Assembly (NCBI RefSeq): GCF_040499845.1
Contig: NZ_CP159342.1
Location: 1,860,001 to 1,924,000, forward strand
Length of the DNA: 64,000 bases
Origin: Micromonospora sp. CCTCC AA 2012012
GTDB taxonomy: Bacteria > Actinomycetota > Actinomycetes > Mycobacteriales > Micromonosporaceae
Direction of reading: 5' to 3'
Shown here: positions 1-7,842 of the stretch, one piece after another
Position numbering within the stretch: position 1 is the first letter of the stretch
Layout of the letters: every line of letters begins with the position of its first letter
Program-made: the position numbers and the translations under genes
Notes under the pieces: generated by a model
What the model saw: the letters and a program-made list of their open reading frames with translations, nothing else
Database searches by the model: none
What the model was told of the DNA's origin: nothing

Positions 1-140
1 GTCACCGGCCAGAAGTGCGCCACCGACCGCTCCGCGCGGTGCCAGAGGTCGTATCCGCTCGCGGGCCCGTCCAGGAGCAGCCCCAGGGCGAGCCATCCCA
101 CGATGCCCCGTTCCGATGACGCCACCCGCGTCACCTCCAT
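1..140 (-). CDS. PadR-family transcriptional regulator, N-terminal part (cut by window edge)
   Basis: The minus strand reads open from an ATG at 140 to the first base of the window, about 46 codons. The N-terminus contains GIVGWLALGLLLDGPASGYD followed by a basic helix, the usual opening of PadR winged-helix regulators (LALL.L...P.SGYDL). PadR proteins are small cytoplasmic DNA-binding repressors, often of efflux or stress genes and often autoregulated. The gene faces the GlcG/HbpS-like gene at 319, and a perfect inverted repeat lies between them at 180-210, the expected place for its operator. The C-terminal effector and dimerisation part lies outside the window. A GTG at 134 is an alternative start. 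The family call is fairly secure from the N-terminal signature alone. Confidence 0.72.
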   Translation of the reverse strand, partial: MEVTRVASSERGIVGWLALGLLLDGPASGYDLWHRAERSVAHFWPV

Positions 141-179
141 CTCCTTGTCTGCCGCCGCCCGCGGAGCCTACTATCCAAG

Positions 180-210
180 CCAACACTAGTCCTGACAGGA
201 CTAGTGTTGG
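180..210. promoter_or_regulatory. Perfect 15-1-15 inverted repeat, candidate PadR operator
   Basis: CCAACACTAGTCCTG-like arms: bases 180-194 are the exact reverse complement of 196-210 around a single A at 195; the core is ACTAGTCCTG-A-CAGGACTAGT. It lies 40 bases upstream of the PadR-type start and 109 bases upstream of the GlcG/HbpS-like start. Repeats of this quality between divergent regulator and target genes are normally operators. No U-tract follows, so a terminator is less likely. Binding by this PadR protein is inferred from position only. Confidence 0.7.
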
Positions 211-318
211 AAGGAGTAGCTGTCCACGCCGTCGTCCTGCTGCCGACCGCAGTCGCCGGTGTGGGACTGCTGACACGACGGCCTGATCCGCCCCGCCCCC
301 GCAGACCCGGAGGACCAG

Positions 319-723
319 ATGACCCCCTACACCACCACGCAGCTCCTCGCCGCCCTCGACGCCGCCCTGGCCGTCGCCGACCAGCGCGGCGGCTCCTTCG
401 GCATCTGCTTCGTCGATGACGGGGGTCACGTGTTGCTGCACGTGCGGCAGCCCGGCGCCACCGTCGGCGCCGCGGACAGCGCCCTCGGCAAGGCGCGTAC
501 CGCCGTCTGGCTCGGTGGCGACACCGGTGTGCTGCCGCCGACCGCACCGGTGATTCCCGCCCTCGTCGCCGGGGTCCCCTGGCCGGTCGCTGTCTTTCCC
601 GGCGGACTGGTCCTGCGCCACGAGGGCGTCGTCGCCGGTGCCGTCGGCGTCGGCGGGAGCATCGATCCGGCCGACGACGCGGCCGTCTCGGCCGCCGCGC
701 GCACCCTGCTGAGCTCGCGATAG
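319..723 (+). CDS. GlcG/HbpS-family (heme-binding-like) small protein
   Basis: This 134-residue protein fits the GlcG/HbpS (Haem_degrading, PF03928) fold. It has an N-terminal helix, a central strand with VDDGGHVLLHVRQPGA, the segment ADSALGKARTAVWLGGDTG, and a C-terminal GAVGVGGSIDPADDAAV glycine-rich strand followed by a helix. Family members bind heme, cobalamin-like or small organic ligands, or serve as redox sensors; several have no known activity. No signal peptide is visible, so it is probably cytoplasmic, unlike secreted HbpS of Streptomyces. The ATG has a GGAGGA ribosome site 5 bases upstream. Its divergent PadR-type neighbour and the inverted repeat between them suggest repression by that regulator. 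Confidence 0.7.
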   Translation: MTPYTTTQLLAALDAALAVADQRGGSFGICFVDDGGHVLLHVRQPGATVGAADSALGKARTAVWLGGDTGVLPPTAPVIPALVAGVPWPVAVFPGGLVLRHEGVVAGAVGVGGSIDPADDAAVSAAARTLLSSR

Positions 724-777
724 GCCGCCCCGGAAGGACAACGGATCAACGGCTTCCGGTCGCACGTCCCGCGCCGG

Positions 778-900
778 TCAGTCCGGGGGTGCTCGCCGGC
801 CACCTTCGGTCGTAGTCGTTGACCCGGGTGACGATCCGGGGATCCACAGCTGATCGAAACGCGTCAGGGCGTCGGCCAGGTCGATCGGCTCGTTCGTCAT
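778..900 (-). pseudogene. Cupin-family gene remnant with frameshifts and 3' truncation
   Basis: An ATG at 900 opens MTNEPIDLADALTRFDQLW, which resembles the start of small actinobacterial cupins (..L..AL..FDE.W.PRIV.RVNDYD..). After the Trp the original frame runs into a TGA at 778 giving low-complexity residues. In the next frame the same DNA reads RIVTRVNDYD, and in the third frame it reads KVAGEHP, both expected in order in that cupin family. The homology is therefore spread over three frames, and the metal-binding His-rich core that should follow is absent. I infer a decayed gene with at least two small indels and loss of the 3' end. The frames were read by hand. Confidence 0.65.
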
Positions 901-926
901 GCCACCATGCTGACCGAGCGCGGCGG

Positions 927-1412
927 TCACAGGCGACGGTGCATCACGTGCAGGCCGACCCGACCCAGGGTGGGATGGGCGAACGCCTCCGGCACGGTGC
1001 CGATCACCGTGAAGCCGAGCCGCCGGTACAGCCGTACCGCCGCCTCGTTGGTCTCCACCACGGCGTTGAACTGCATCGCCGCGAAGCCCCGCGCGCGGGC
1101 CCACTCCAGGGCGTCCTCGCACAACGCGCGACCGACCCCGCGACCCCGGGCGGCGGCGGCCACCAGGAAACTCGCCGTGGCGACGTGCGCGCCCGGGCCG
1201 GGCCGGTTCGCGCCCATCTTCGCGGTGCCGAGGACGCTCCCGCCCTCCTCGGCCACCACCGTCCGGCCGGGCGGGCGCTCCACCCACACGTCGTGCGCCA
1301 CCTCGGCGCTCCAGGTCGGGTCGTACGGGAAGGTCTCCTGCGCCACGATGACGTCCTCGACGATGGGCCAGACCTGCGCCCAGTCGGCCTCGGTGAATTC
1401 TCGGATCCGCAT
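927..1412 (-). CDS. GNAT-family N-acetyltransferase
   Basis: The protein is about 161 residues when started at the ATG at 1412 (MRIREFTEADW), the usual GNAT opening strand; an ATG at 1424 would add four residues. The acetyl-CoA pyrophosphate-binding motif RGRGVGRAL lies near residue 90. It is followed by FNAVVETNEAAVRLYRRLGF, the conserved motif B region of phosphinothricin/aminoacyl-type acetyltransferases. It should acetylate a small amine or amino-acid-like substrate in the cytoplasm; the substrate cannot be read from sequence. It is divergent from the membrane protein at 1489 with about 76 bases between them, and downstream of it lies the cupin remnant. Confidence 0.85.
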   Translation of the reverse strand: MRIREFTEADWAQVWPIVEDVIVAQETFPYDPTWSAEVAHDVWVERPPGRTVVAEEGGSVLGTAKMGANRPGPGAHVATASFLVAAAARGRGVGRALCEDALEWARARGFAAMQFNAVVETNEAAVRLYRRLGFTVIGTVPEAFAHPTLGRVGLHVMHRRL

Positions 1413-1488
1413 CCGGGGCACCATAGCCACACCGGCCGGCCGCCGCCGACCGGATTTCCGGCGGCCACGGCCCGCCATACTTGTCGCC

Positions 1489-2307
1489 ATGCTCTGGGGT
1501 CTCAGCGGTCCGCTCTTCCTCCTCGACTACGTCACCGCCGTCGCCGCGGCCACCGCCGTCGCCCTGGCGATCCGGTCGGTGACCGGCTGGCGGACCCGGG
1601 GCCCCGCGCCGAGCACCGTCGAGCTGGCCTACCTGACCGACCGGGCCGGCCTCGCCTGCCAGGTCGGCGTCGCCGCCCTGCACCGGGCCACCGGCGTACG
1701 CGTCGGCGAACTGTCGACCCTGTCGGTGGACGGTCCGCCACCGTCGCGTCCCGCTCCCCTGGTCCGGGCCCTGCACGCCGCCCTGCGCCGGCCGCAGACC
1801 TGGGCCGCCGTGCTGGCCGACCCCGAGGTGAACCGGGCGCTGCGGCGGATGGTCGGCCGGCTGGTCCGGGACGGCTGGCTGCTCACCCCCGCCCAGCGGC
1901 GTCGTACCGCGCTCGGCACGCTGCCGCTCTTCGCGGTCGCCGCCGTCGGCGTGACCCGGCTGGTCGACAGCGCGGTCGAGGGCCGCGACGCCGGCGCCCC
2001 ACCCTTCGTGGCCGGCCTGCTGCTGGCCTGCCTGGCCACCCTGCTCGGCGGCTGGTGGCTGGCCGAGGTGCCGGAGACCGGGGCCGCCGCGCGCCGGCTG
2101 CTGAAGCGGCTGCGCCGCGCGCACGCCGACCTCGCCCCGGAGCAGCGTCCCGCCTGGAGCGAGCGGGACACCGACGAGCTGCTGACCGCGATGGCGCTGT
2201 TCGGGCCGCGTCCGCTGCTCGCCGTCGACCCGCGGCTGGCCGCTCAGCTCGGCATCGACAACGACCGCACCCGCCCCACCACGTACGCGAAGACCGCCCG
2301 CCGCTGA
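1489..2307 (+). CDS. TIGR04222-type membrane protein of unknown function
   Basis: The 272-residue protein has an N-terminal membrane segment (LFLLDYVTAVAAATAVALAI), then a cytoplasmic stretch starting ELAYLTDRAGLACQVGVAAL. Two further hydrophobic segments follow near the middle (TLPLFAVAAVGVTRLV and FVAGLLLACLATLLGGWWLA). This layout matches the actinobacterial TIGR04222 family. Those proteins usually carry a Gly/Cys-rich tail, which is missing here; the C-terminus is polar and basic instead. The ATG at 1489 is the first good start after the divergent acetyltransferase promoter region. Function is unknown; some relatives sit near two-component or surface-protein genes, which is not the case here. 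Confidence 0.6.
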   Translation: MLWGLSGPLFLLDYVTAVAAATAVALAIRSVTGWRTRGPAPSTVELAYLTDRAGLACQVGVAALHRATGVRVGELSTLSVDGPPPSRPAPLVRALHAALRRPQTWAAVLADPEVNRALRRMVGRLVRDGWLLTPAQRRRTALGTLPLFAVAAVGVTRLVDSAVEGRDAGAPPFVAGLLLACLATLLGGWWLAEVPETGAAARRLLKRLRRAHADLAPEQRPAWSERDTDELLTAMALFGPRPLLAVDPRLAAQLGIDNDRTRPTTYAKTARR

Positions 2308-2314
2308 TCCGGCG

Positions 2315-3343
2315 TCACCCGTCGGGCAGCTCCCGGGCCCGCTGCCGCACGCCCGGCCCGCCGTACGGGTAGTCCGCCACCGGCGGGGTGCTCGCCTCGT
2401 CGAGCAGCCGGGTCTGCTCCGGGTCCAGCCGCAGGTCCGCGGCGGTGAGGTTGTCGTCGAGCTGCTCCGTGGTCCGGGCACCGAGGATCACCGAGGTCAC
2501 CGCCGGCCGGTCCGCCAGCCAGGCGAGAGCCACCGCCGACATCGACACGCCGCGCTCCTCGGCGACCTGCCGTACCGCGTCGATCACCCGCCAGGTGCGC
2601 TCCTGCGCGTTGCGCCCCGCGTACGCCTCGACGCCCCGCTCCGGGTCCTCGCCCAGCCGGGTGGCCCCACGCGGCGGGGTGTCCCGCTGGTACTTCCCCG
2701 TCAGCCAGCCCCCACCCAGCGGCGACCAGGGCAGGATGCCGACGCCCTCGTTCTGGCAGACCGGCGCGATCTCGTACTCGATCTCGCGGACCAGCAGGTT
2801 GTACTGCGGTTGCAGGGTGACGATCGGGGCCAGGCCGAGGTGCCGGGTGAGCAGGACGGCCTTCTGCAGCTGCCAGCCGGTGAAGTTGCTGACCCCGGCG
2901 TAACGGATCTTGCCGGCGCGCACGGCGTCGTCGAAGAAGCGCAGGGTCTCCTCCAGCGGGGTCAGCGGGTCCCACGCGTGCGCCTGGTAGAGGTCGACCG
3001 CGTCGACGCCGAGCCGGCGCAGGCTGGCGTCCAGGGCACGGGTCAGGTGCACCCGGGACAGCCCGGCGTCGTTGGGGCCCGGCCCCATCGGGAAGCGTCC
3101 CTTGGTGGCGAGCACCACCCGGTCCCGCATGCCGGGCCGGTCGGCCAGCCACCGGCCGACGATCTCCTCCGAGACGCCGGCGGAGTAGACGTCGGCGGTG
3201 TCGATGAAGGTGCCACCGGCCTCGACGAAGCGGTCCAGTTGGGCGAAGCTGCCGGCCTGGTCGGTCTCCGCGCCGAAGGTCATGGTGCCGAGGCAGAGCG
3301 CCGAGACGACGGTGCCGGTGGCGCCGAGGGTGCGATGACGCAT
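2315..3343 (-). CDS. Aldo/keto reductase
   Basis: The 342-residue protein starts MRHRTLGATGTVVSALCLGT, typical of NADPH-dependent aldo/keto reductases with a TIM barrel. Visible family signatures are GGTFIDTADVYSAGVSEEIV (containing catalytic Asp and Tyr), VVLATKGRF (catalytic Lys), DLYQAHAWDPLTPLEE (His of the tetrad), GVSNFTGWQLQ and the NADPH-site stretch SVILGARTTEQLDDNL. It should reduce aldehydes or ketones in the cytoplasm. It ends 7 bases from the convergent TIGR04222 gene and is divergent from the unknown protein at 3439. The ATG at 3343 is chosen because homologs begin there; longer upstream frames are basic and low complexity. Confidence 0.9.
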   Translation of the reverse strand: MRHRTLGATGTVVSALCLGTMTFGAETDQAGSFAQLDRFVEAGGTFIDTADVYSAGVSEEIVGRWLADRPGMRDRVVLATKGRFPMGPGPNDAGLSRVHLTRALDASLRRLGVDAVDLYQAHAWDPLTPLEETLRFFDDAVRAGKIRYAGVSNFTGWQLQKAVLLTRHLGLAPIVTLQPQYNLLVREIEYEIAPVCQNEGVGILPWSPLGGGWLTGKYQRDTPPRGATRLGEDPERGVEAYAGRNAQERTWRVIDAVRQVAEERGVSMSAVALAWLADRPAVTSVILGARTTEQLDDNLTAADLRLDPEQTRLLDEASTPPVADYPYGGPGVRQRARELPDG

Positions 3344-3438
3344 GGGGTCCTTCCGGTCGTGGACGAGCGGACCCCGCCGATCCTGCCACCGCGGGCGACC
3401 GCCGGCAGCGCGACCGCGATGCTGCGCTCCGACCGGCG

Positions 3439-4941
3439 ATGCGGCACAGTGGCACGGTGACCAGCAGCAGAACGGCGAGCCCGGACGGCCCGAGCGGCGT
3501 GGTGTTCCCCGAGGCCGGCGCGGGACGCAGCACCACCGCACTGGGCCGCGCGGTGGTCGCGGACGCGCTGCGCGCCGTCGACCCGGTCGGCGCCCGGTCG
3601 GCCGAGCACGAGACCGACTGGCGGCACGGCTACGTCGGTCACTTCCGCCGTCTCGTCGAGGCGGGCCTGCTCTCCCGCGAGGCCGCCCTCACCATCGCCC
3701 GCGACGGCCTGGCCTCCCTGCACCGACGGATGCGGGTCGTCCCCGACGGCGGCACCGAGATCGGCCTGGAACAGGTCTTCGACACCCCGACCGACCATCC
3801 GCCGCTCGACACCGCCACGGTCACCGGCGACGGTGCGGTCGAGCGGGAACTGTCCCTGCCCTACCGGGGGCAGCGGCTGCGCGGCGACGACCTGCGTCGC
3901 CGGCTCGACGCCTGGGTCGACGCAGGCGTCATCGAGCCGTCCTGCGCCGAGGCCGTCCGGCTGGTGCTGGCCAACCCGGACTGGCTCGACCTGCGCGACC
4001 AGCGCGTCGTGGTGCTCGGCGCGGGCGCCGAGATGGGTCCGCTGCCGTCGGTGCTGCGCTGGGGCGGCGACGTCGTCGCCCTCGACCTGCCCCGCCCGGA
4101 GATCTGGCGGCGGGTGCTGCGCACCGCCCGCCGGCACGGCGGTCGGCTGCACCTGCCCGTCCGGCCCGGCACCGGCGACGACGACGCCGCGCTGGCCGCC
4201 GGCGCGGGCGCCGACCTGCTGCACCGTCTCCCGCAGGCCGCGCAGTGGCTGCTCGGCGTCCAGGGGCGGCTGGTGCTGGGCAACTACGTGTACGCCGACG
4301 GCGCGACCAACGTCCGGGTCGCCACCGCCGTCGACGCGCTCACCCACCACCTCCAGGGCCGCCGCGACGACGTGGCGCTGGCGTTCCTGGCCACCCCCAC
4401 CGACGTGTACGCCGTCCCCGCCGACGCGGTGCGCCACGCCGAGCGCGGCTACGCCGCCCGTGGCCCGGCCCGGCGCTCCCTGCGGGTGCTCTCCGGCGGC
4501 CGGCTGCTGCACCGCAACTATCCGCCCGACGCCGACCCCGGCATCAACGACAGCCTCGTCCCGCAGCAGGGCCCCAACTACGCGCTGGCGAAACGGCTGC
4601 AACGGTGGCGGGCGACGGTGGCCCGGGACGCCGGGGCGACGGTGTCGTTCACCGTGGCGCCGCCGACGCGTACCCGGTCGGTGCTGCGCAACCGGGCCCT
4701 CGCCGCCGCGTACGCCGGGGCGTACCGGTTCGGCATCGAGGTGTTCGAGCCGGCCACCAGCAACACCCTGATGGCGGCGCTGCTGGTGCACGACCTGCGC
4801 ACCGGGGCGCCCGCCCAGCCGCAGCCCTGGCAGGACGAGGCGTACGCGGCGGCGCACGGCGGCCTGTGGCGCGTCCCGTACGCCCCGCGCAGCGCCCTCG
4901 GCCTGGCCGTGCTGCTCGGCATCGGCGCCACCCGCGGCTGA
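3439..4941 (+). CDS. Conserved actinobacterial protein with Rossmann-like segment, unknown function
   Basis: I do not recognise a named family. The 500-residue protein is soluble, with no signal peptide or membrane helix. Near the middle it holds DQRVVVLGAGAEMGPLPSVL, a strand plus glycine-rich turn that looks like a Rossmann nucleotide- or SAM-binding site, followed by GGDVVALDLPRPE where an acidic residue closes the second strand. Later segments, GINDSLVPQQGPNYALAKRL and FGIEVFEPATSNTLMAALLV, look conserved rather than random. An NAD(P)- or SAM-dependent enzyme acting on a lipid or glycan precursor is possible but not shown. Codon bias is normal for the window. A GTG at 3457 (MTSSRTAS) is an alternative start. 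It is divergent from the aldo/keto reductase. Confidence 0.6.
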   Translation: MRHSGTVTSSRTASPDGPSGVVFPEAGAGRSTTALGRAVVADALRAVDPVGARSAEHETDWRHGYVGHFRRLVEAGLLSREAALTIARDGLASLHRRMRVVPDGGTEIGLEQVFDTPTDHPPLDTATVTGDGAVERELSLPYRGQRLRGDDLRRRLDAWVDAGVIEPSCAEAVRLVLANPDWLDLRDQRVVVLGAGAEMGPLPSVLRWGGDVVALDLPRPEIWRRVLRTARRHGGRLHLPVRPGTGDDDAALAAGAGADLLHRLPQAAQWLLGVQGRLVLGNYVYADGATNVRVATAVDALTHHLQGRRDDVALAFLATPTDVYAVPADAVRHAERGYAARGPARRSLRVLSGGRLLHRNYPPDADPGINDSLVPQQGPNYALAKRLQRWRATVARDAGATVSFTVAPPTRTRSVLRNRALAAAYAGAYRFGIEVFEPATSNTLMAALLVHDLRTGAPAQPQPWQDEAYAAAHGGLWRVPYAPRSALGLAVLLGIGATRG

Positions 4942-4959
4942 CCGGTCGGGCTGCTGCTG

Positions 4960-5448
4960 TTGCTGTCCCTGGTCACCGGCCTGTCCCGGCACTTCACGGA
5001 GGAGAGCCTGCGGGCGCACCTGCTGGCCCGCTCCGAGCGCCGCCCCGACGGCTGCCTCGTCGTGCGCGGCTACGGCCCCCACCGAGGAGTCCGCCAGAAG
5101 GTCGCCGGACGGGCGTGGGCGCACATCGCCGCGTACGTCGTCCTGGTCGGCGGTTACGACCCGACGCTCGACGTCGACCAGGTCTGCGGGGTCGGCGACT
5201 GTATCGAGCCGACGCACCTGCGCCAGGTGAGCCGCGCGGAGATCTCCCGCAACCGTCGGCAGGAACCACGCTGCCGCAACGGTCACGACCGGGAGATCGA
5301 CGACGCGACCGGCCGGTACCGCCGGGTGTGCCGGGAGTGCAACCGGGAGGCGCAGCGCCGCTGGCGCAGGCGGCGGACCGCCGACGCCGATGCTGCGCGG
5401 GCCGCGTTCGGCCGTGACCCGTCCGCTGGCCGCCCGCCCACCGGGTGA
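4960..5448 (+). CDS. HNH-endonuclease-like protein with an altered active site
   Basis: The layout follows phage and actinobacterial HNH proteins. It has CLVVRGYGPHRGV near residue 31, AWAHIAAYVVLVGG, then DVDQVCGVGDCIEPTHLRQV with the two zinc cysteines and the PxHL motif, and a C-terminal zinc-binding part CRNGH...CRECNREAQRRW. The His that normally follows Asp in the first catalytic position (VDH.C) is Gln here, so cleavage activity is doubtful. The start is uncertain: the frame opens with TTG at 4960, right after the upstream gene's stop, and later starts are possible. It may be a remnant of a mobile or intron-type endonuclease. No phage genes surround it. Confidence 0.6.
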   Translation: MLSLVTGLSRHFTEESLRAHLLARSERRPDGCLVVRGYGPHRGVRQKVAGRAWAHIAAYVVLVGGYDPTLDVDQVCGVGDCIEPTHLRQVSRAEISRNRRQEPRCRNGHDREIDDATGRYRRVCRECNREAQRRWRRRRTADADAARAAFGRDPSAGRPPTG

Positions 5449-5653
5449 GCCGGCGCATGCCTCCATCCGCCGCTGACCGGTGGTGCAGGCACCCTCCGGT
5501 CAGCCCGGTCGTTGCTTCCGGCGGAGAACCAACGCCCGCAGATCGGCCACGGGGATGGTTGGCCACCCCGTGCCGACCGGTCCTGCACCGACCGTCGTGG
5601 CGTTGGCGTCGTGCCGACTGCGCGCCGCGCGGCTCGGCCGGGCAGACGCCCCG

Positions 5654-7138
5654 TCAGATCGGCTGTCTTGAGGCGTCGGCCGGGTCATCGGCCTTCTTTG
5701 CGTGACGGAGGCCGATGACCGCCGCCAGGGCGCTGAGTGCCATCAAGGCCGCGGCAACGGCATAGCTACCGCCGACCGCGCCGGAAAGCCGGGTGTTCAG
5801 CGCTGCGCGGGCGGTCGGGTCGAGGGCGAGCATCGCGGCCAGCCCGCTGCCGTCGGTGCTGGCCAGTTCCGGCACTCGGGCGGACACCAGAACGGTGAGG
5901 GTGGCGGCGACGACGGCGACGCCGACGGCGCCGGCCAGTTGCTGGACGAGTGCGAGCAAAGTCGTGCCCCGAGGGGTGTCCCCGTGCTCCAGGTCGCGCA
6001 CCGCCACGGTCATCGTCGGCATCAGGGTGGCGCCGGAGCCGACGCCGAGGACGACCGCCGAGGCCGCGATCAACAGGTAGGACGCGCTGCTCGTAGTCGT
6101 GACCAACAGCGCGACGGTCCCGGCCAGGCCCAAGGTCACGCCGATGACCACGATGCGGCGTGGCGGCATCCGGTCCACCAGTCGGGTGGCGATCTGCAGG
6201 GTCGATCCGACGGCGAGTGCCATCGGGACGGTGATGGTGCCGGCGAGGGCGGCCGGGTCGCCGCGGACGCCTTGGACGTAGATCGGCAAGATCGACATCG
6301 CCCCGAAGTAGGCGGCGCCGAAGAACGCCAGTACGCCCAGACCCGCGGCGAGCGGCCGGTGGCGCAGCAACCGCAGGTCGACCAAGGGAGCGCCGGCTCG
6401 CAGGGCGCGGACGACGAAAGCGACGAGCATGAGCAGGCCGGCACCGAGCGTGGCGGCGACCTGCCCGGTCAGCGCGCCGGTCTCCCCGACGAGGGTGCAC
6501 CCCAGGACGAGCAGCACGGCACCGCCGGAGACCTGAGCAAGGCCGGTCCAGTCGATCCGGGAGGCCGACGTGGGGTCGGCGGGCTGGTGTGGCAGCCGTC
6601 GCGCGCACAGCAGCACGGCTGCGGCGCCGATCGGCACGTTGAGGAGGAACACCCAGCGCCAGGAGGCGGTATCGACCAGCCAACCGGCAAGCGGCGGGCC
6701 GAGGACGGGACCGATGACCACGGGCAGGCCGAGCAGGCTCATCAGTCGTCCGCGGGCTTCGCGGGGTACGGAGCGCAAGCCGATGGCCTGCGCTACCGGG
6801 TTGAGCAGGCCGCCGCCGAGCCCCTGCAGGACCCGGAACGCGGTGAGCGGCCCGGTGCCCCATGCCAGGCCGGCCAGTGCCGAGGACACGGTGAAGATCG
6901 CCAGTGCGGTCAGGTACACGCGGCGGGCGCCGTAGCGGTTCGCCGCCCAACCGGCGAGTGGGGTTACCGCGACGACCCCGAGCAGGTAGCCGCTGGTGAC
7001 CCACTGCACCGCGGGCAGGGTCGAATTCAGGTCGGAGGCGATAGCGGGTACCGCGACCAGGGTGACGGTGGCATCGACGGTGACCATCAGCCCGCCGAGG
7101 GCGAGGACCAGGCCGATGACACGGGCGCGGGTGTTCAT
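5654..7138 (-). CDS. MFS multidrug exporter, DHA2 (EmrB/QacA) type
   Basis: The 494-residue protein has the 14-helix layout of drug:H+ antiporter family 2. It begins with a first helix carrying LGGLMVTVDATVTLVAVPAI, where the Asp is typical of DHA2 motif D1. The segment PLAGWAANRYGARRVYLTAL is the loop 2-3 motif A. FRVLQGLGGGLLNPVAQAIG and GPVLGPPLAGWLVD are motifs B and C of antiporters. It should export hydrophobic or cationic compounds across the membrane. It begins 13 bases after the FMN reductase gene on the same strand, so both are likely co-transcribed from the MerR-type promoter near 7790. Confidence 0.9.
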   Translation of the reverse strand: MNTRARVIGLVLALGGLMVTVDATVTLVAVPAIASDLNSTLPAVQWVTSGYLLGVVAVTPLAGWAANRYGARRVYLTALAIFTVSSALAGLAWGTGPLTAFRVLQGLGGGLLNPVAQAIGLRSVPREARGRLMSLLGLPVVIGPVLGPPLAGWLVDTASWRWVFLLNVPIGAAAVLLCARRLPHQPADPTSASRIDWTGLAQVSGGAVLLVLGCTLVGETGALTGQVAATLGAGLLMLVAFVVRALRAGAPLVDLRLLRHRPLAAGLGVLAFFGAAYFGAMSILPIYVQGVRGDPAALAGTITVPMALAVGSTLQIATRLVDRMPPRRIVVIGVTLGLAGTVALLVTTTSSASYLLIAASAVVLGVGSGATLMPTMTVAVRDLEHGDTPRGTTLLALVQQLAGAVGVAVVAATLTVLVSARVPELASTDGSGLAAMLALDPTARAALNTRLSGAVGGSYAVAAALMALSALAAVIGLRHAKKADDPADASRQPI

Positions 7139-7151
7139 GCGGTGCCGATGC

Positions 7152-7778
7152 TCAGCTCGGGAACGGGTGGTCGCGGCGGGCGGTGTGCAGTGTCGTCGCC
7201 CACCAGGCGAGTTCGCGCAACGCCTCGTCGAGGGCTTCGCCCGCGCCGGGCGGTGGGGTGAACCCGTCGTCGTCGATGTCGTTCCACGGCCCGCGCAGGC
7301 CCACGGCGCGGCGGGTGGTCACCACGTGCAGCTCGGAAAAGACGCCACGCAGGTGCTCAGTGGCCAGCAGCCCGCCCTGGGCGCCGTAGGAGAGCACGGT
7401 GGCCGCCTTGAACATCCACTCGCGGTAGTGCCAGTCGATCGCTCGCTTCACGCTGGCCGGGTAGCTGTGGTTGTACTCAGGGGTGACGATGACGTACCCG
7501 TCGGCGCGCTCGATGCGGTCGGCGATCGCCGAGCGGGGGCCGCCGCCGCCCGGCTCCAGGTGTTCCTCGTCGGGTAACGCGCACTCGGCGAGGTCGACCA
7601 GGTCGACGTCGGCGATGCCGTCCGCCTTGCCGCAGGCCCATTCTGCGAGTACGCGGCTCAGCCGTTCCTTACGGACGCTGGCGGCGATCACGGCGAGGCG
7701 TAGCGGCTGCTCGAGGCGGCCAGCCTCCAAGGGCGCCGCCTCGGAGGAACGACTGTGGTGGGGCGTTGAACTGGTCAT
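7152..7778 (-). CDS. NADPH-dependent FMN reductase family protein
   Basis: A flavodoxin-fold reductase of about 208 residues. The FMN phosphate loop is AASVRKERLSRVLAEW and the second signature is VIVTPEYNHSYPASVKRAID, both standard for the FMN_red/azoreductase-like family. Such enzymes reduce quinones, azo dyes, chromate or free FMN with NAD(P)H in the cytoplasm. An ATG at 7787 would add three residues. That codon overlaps the likely -10 element, so the ATG at 7778 is preferred, and it would sit at or next to the transcript start (leaderless). It heads a two-gene unit with the MFS exporter and faces a MerR regulator, which suggests defence against redox-active compounds. Confidence 0.85.
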   Translation of the reverse strand: MTSSTPHHSRSSEAAPLEAGRLEQPLRLAVIAASVRKERLSRVLAEWACGKADGIADVDLVDLAECALPDEEHLEPGGGGPRSAIADRIERADGYVIVTPEYNHSYPASVKRAIDWHYREWMFKAATVLSYGAQGGLLATEHLRGVFSELHVVTTRRAVGLRGPWNDIDDDGFTPPPGAGEALDEALRELAWWATTLHTARRDHPFPS

Positions 7779-7785
7779 GCCGGCC

Positions 7786-7816
7786 ATGCTCAGCCTTCAA
7801 CATATGTTGAAGTCAA
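7786..7816 (-). promoter_or_regulatory. MerR-type promoter with perfect 18-base palindrome in the spacer
   Basis: Read on the minus strand, TTGACT (7815-7810) is a good -35 and GAGCAT (7791-7786) a fair -10, separated by 19 bases. The long 19-base spacer is the hallmark of MerR-activated promoters. CTTCAACATATGTTGAAG at 7795-7812 is a perfect palindrome overlapping the -35 and lying in that spacer, the same arrangement as SoxR/MerR boxes. The expected transcript start falls on or beside the ATG at 7778. The divergent MerR gene begins 31 bases from the palindrome and is probably autoregulated through it. Confidence 0.75.
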
Positions 7817-7842
7817 GCCGCCGTACGGGTCATCATGGTCGA

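Noticed and set aside
778..2481. A 567-codon open frame on the minus strand
   Set aside because: It runs antisense through two clear genes (GNAT in another frame, TIGR04222) and is low-complexity Gly/Arg/Pro, a GC-driven shadow.
3280..5466. A 728-codon minus-strand frame opposite the 3439 gene
   Set aside because: Composition is Gly/Val/Arg/Gln repeats with no domain, and the plus-strand frame has normal codon bias.
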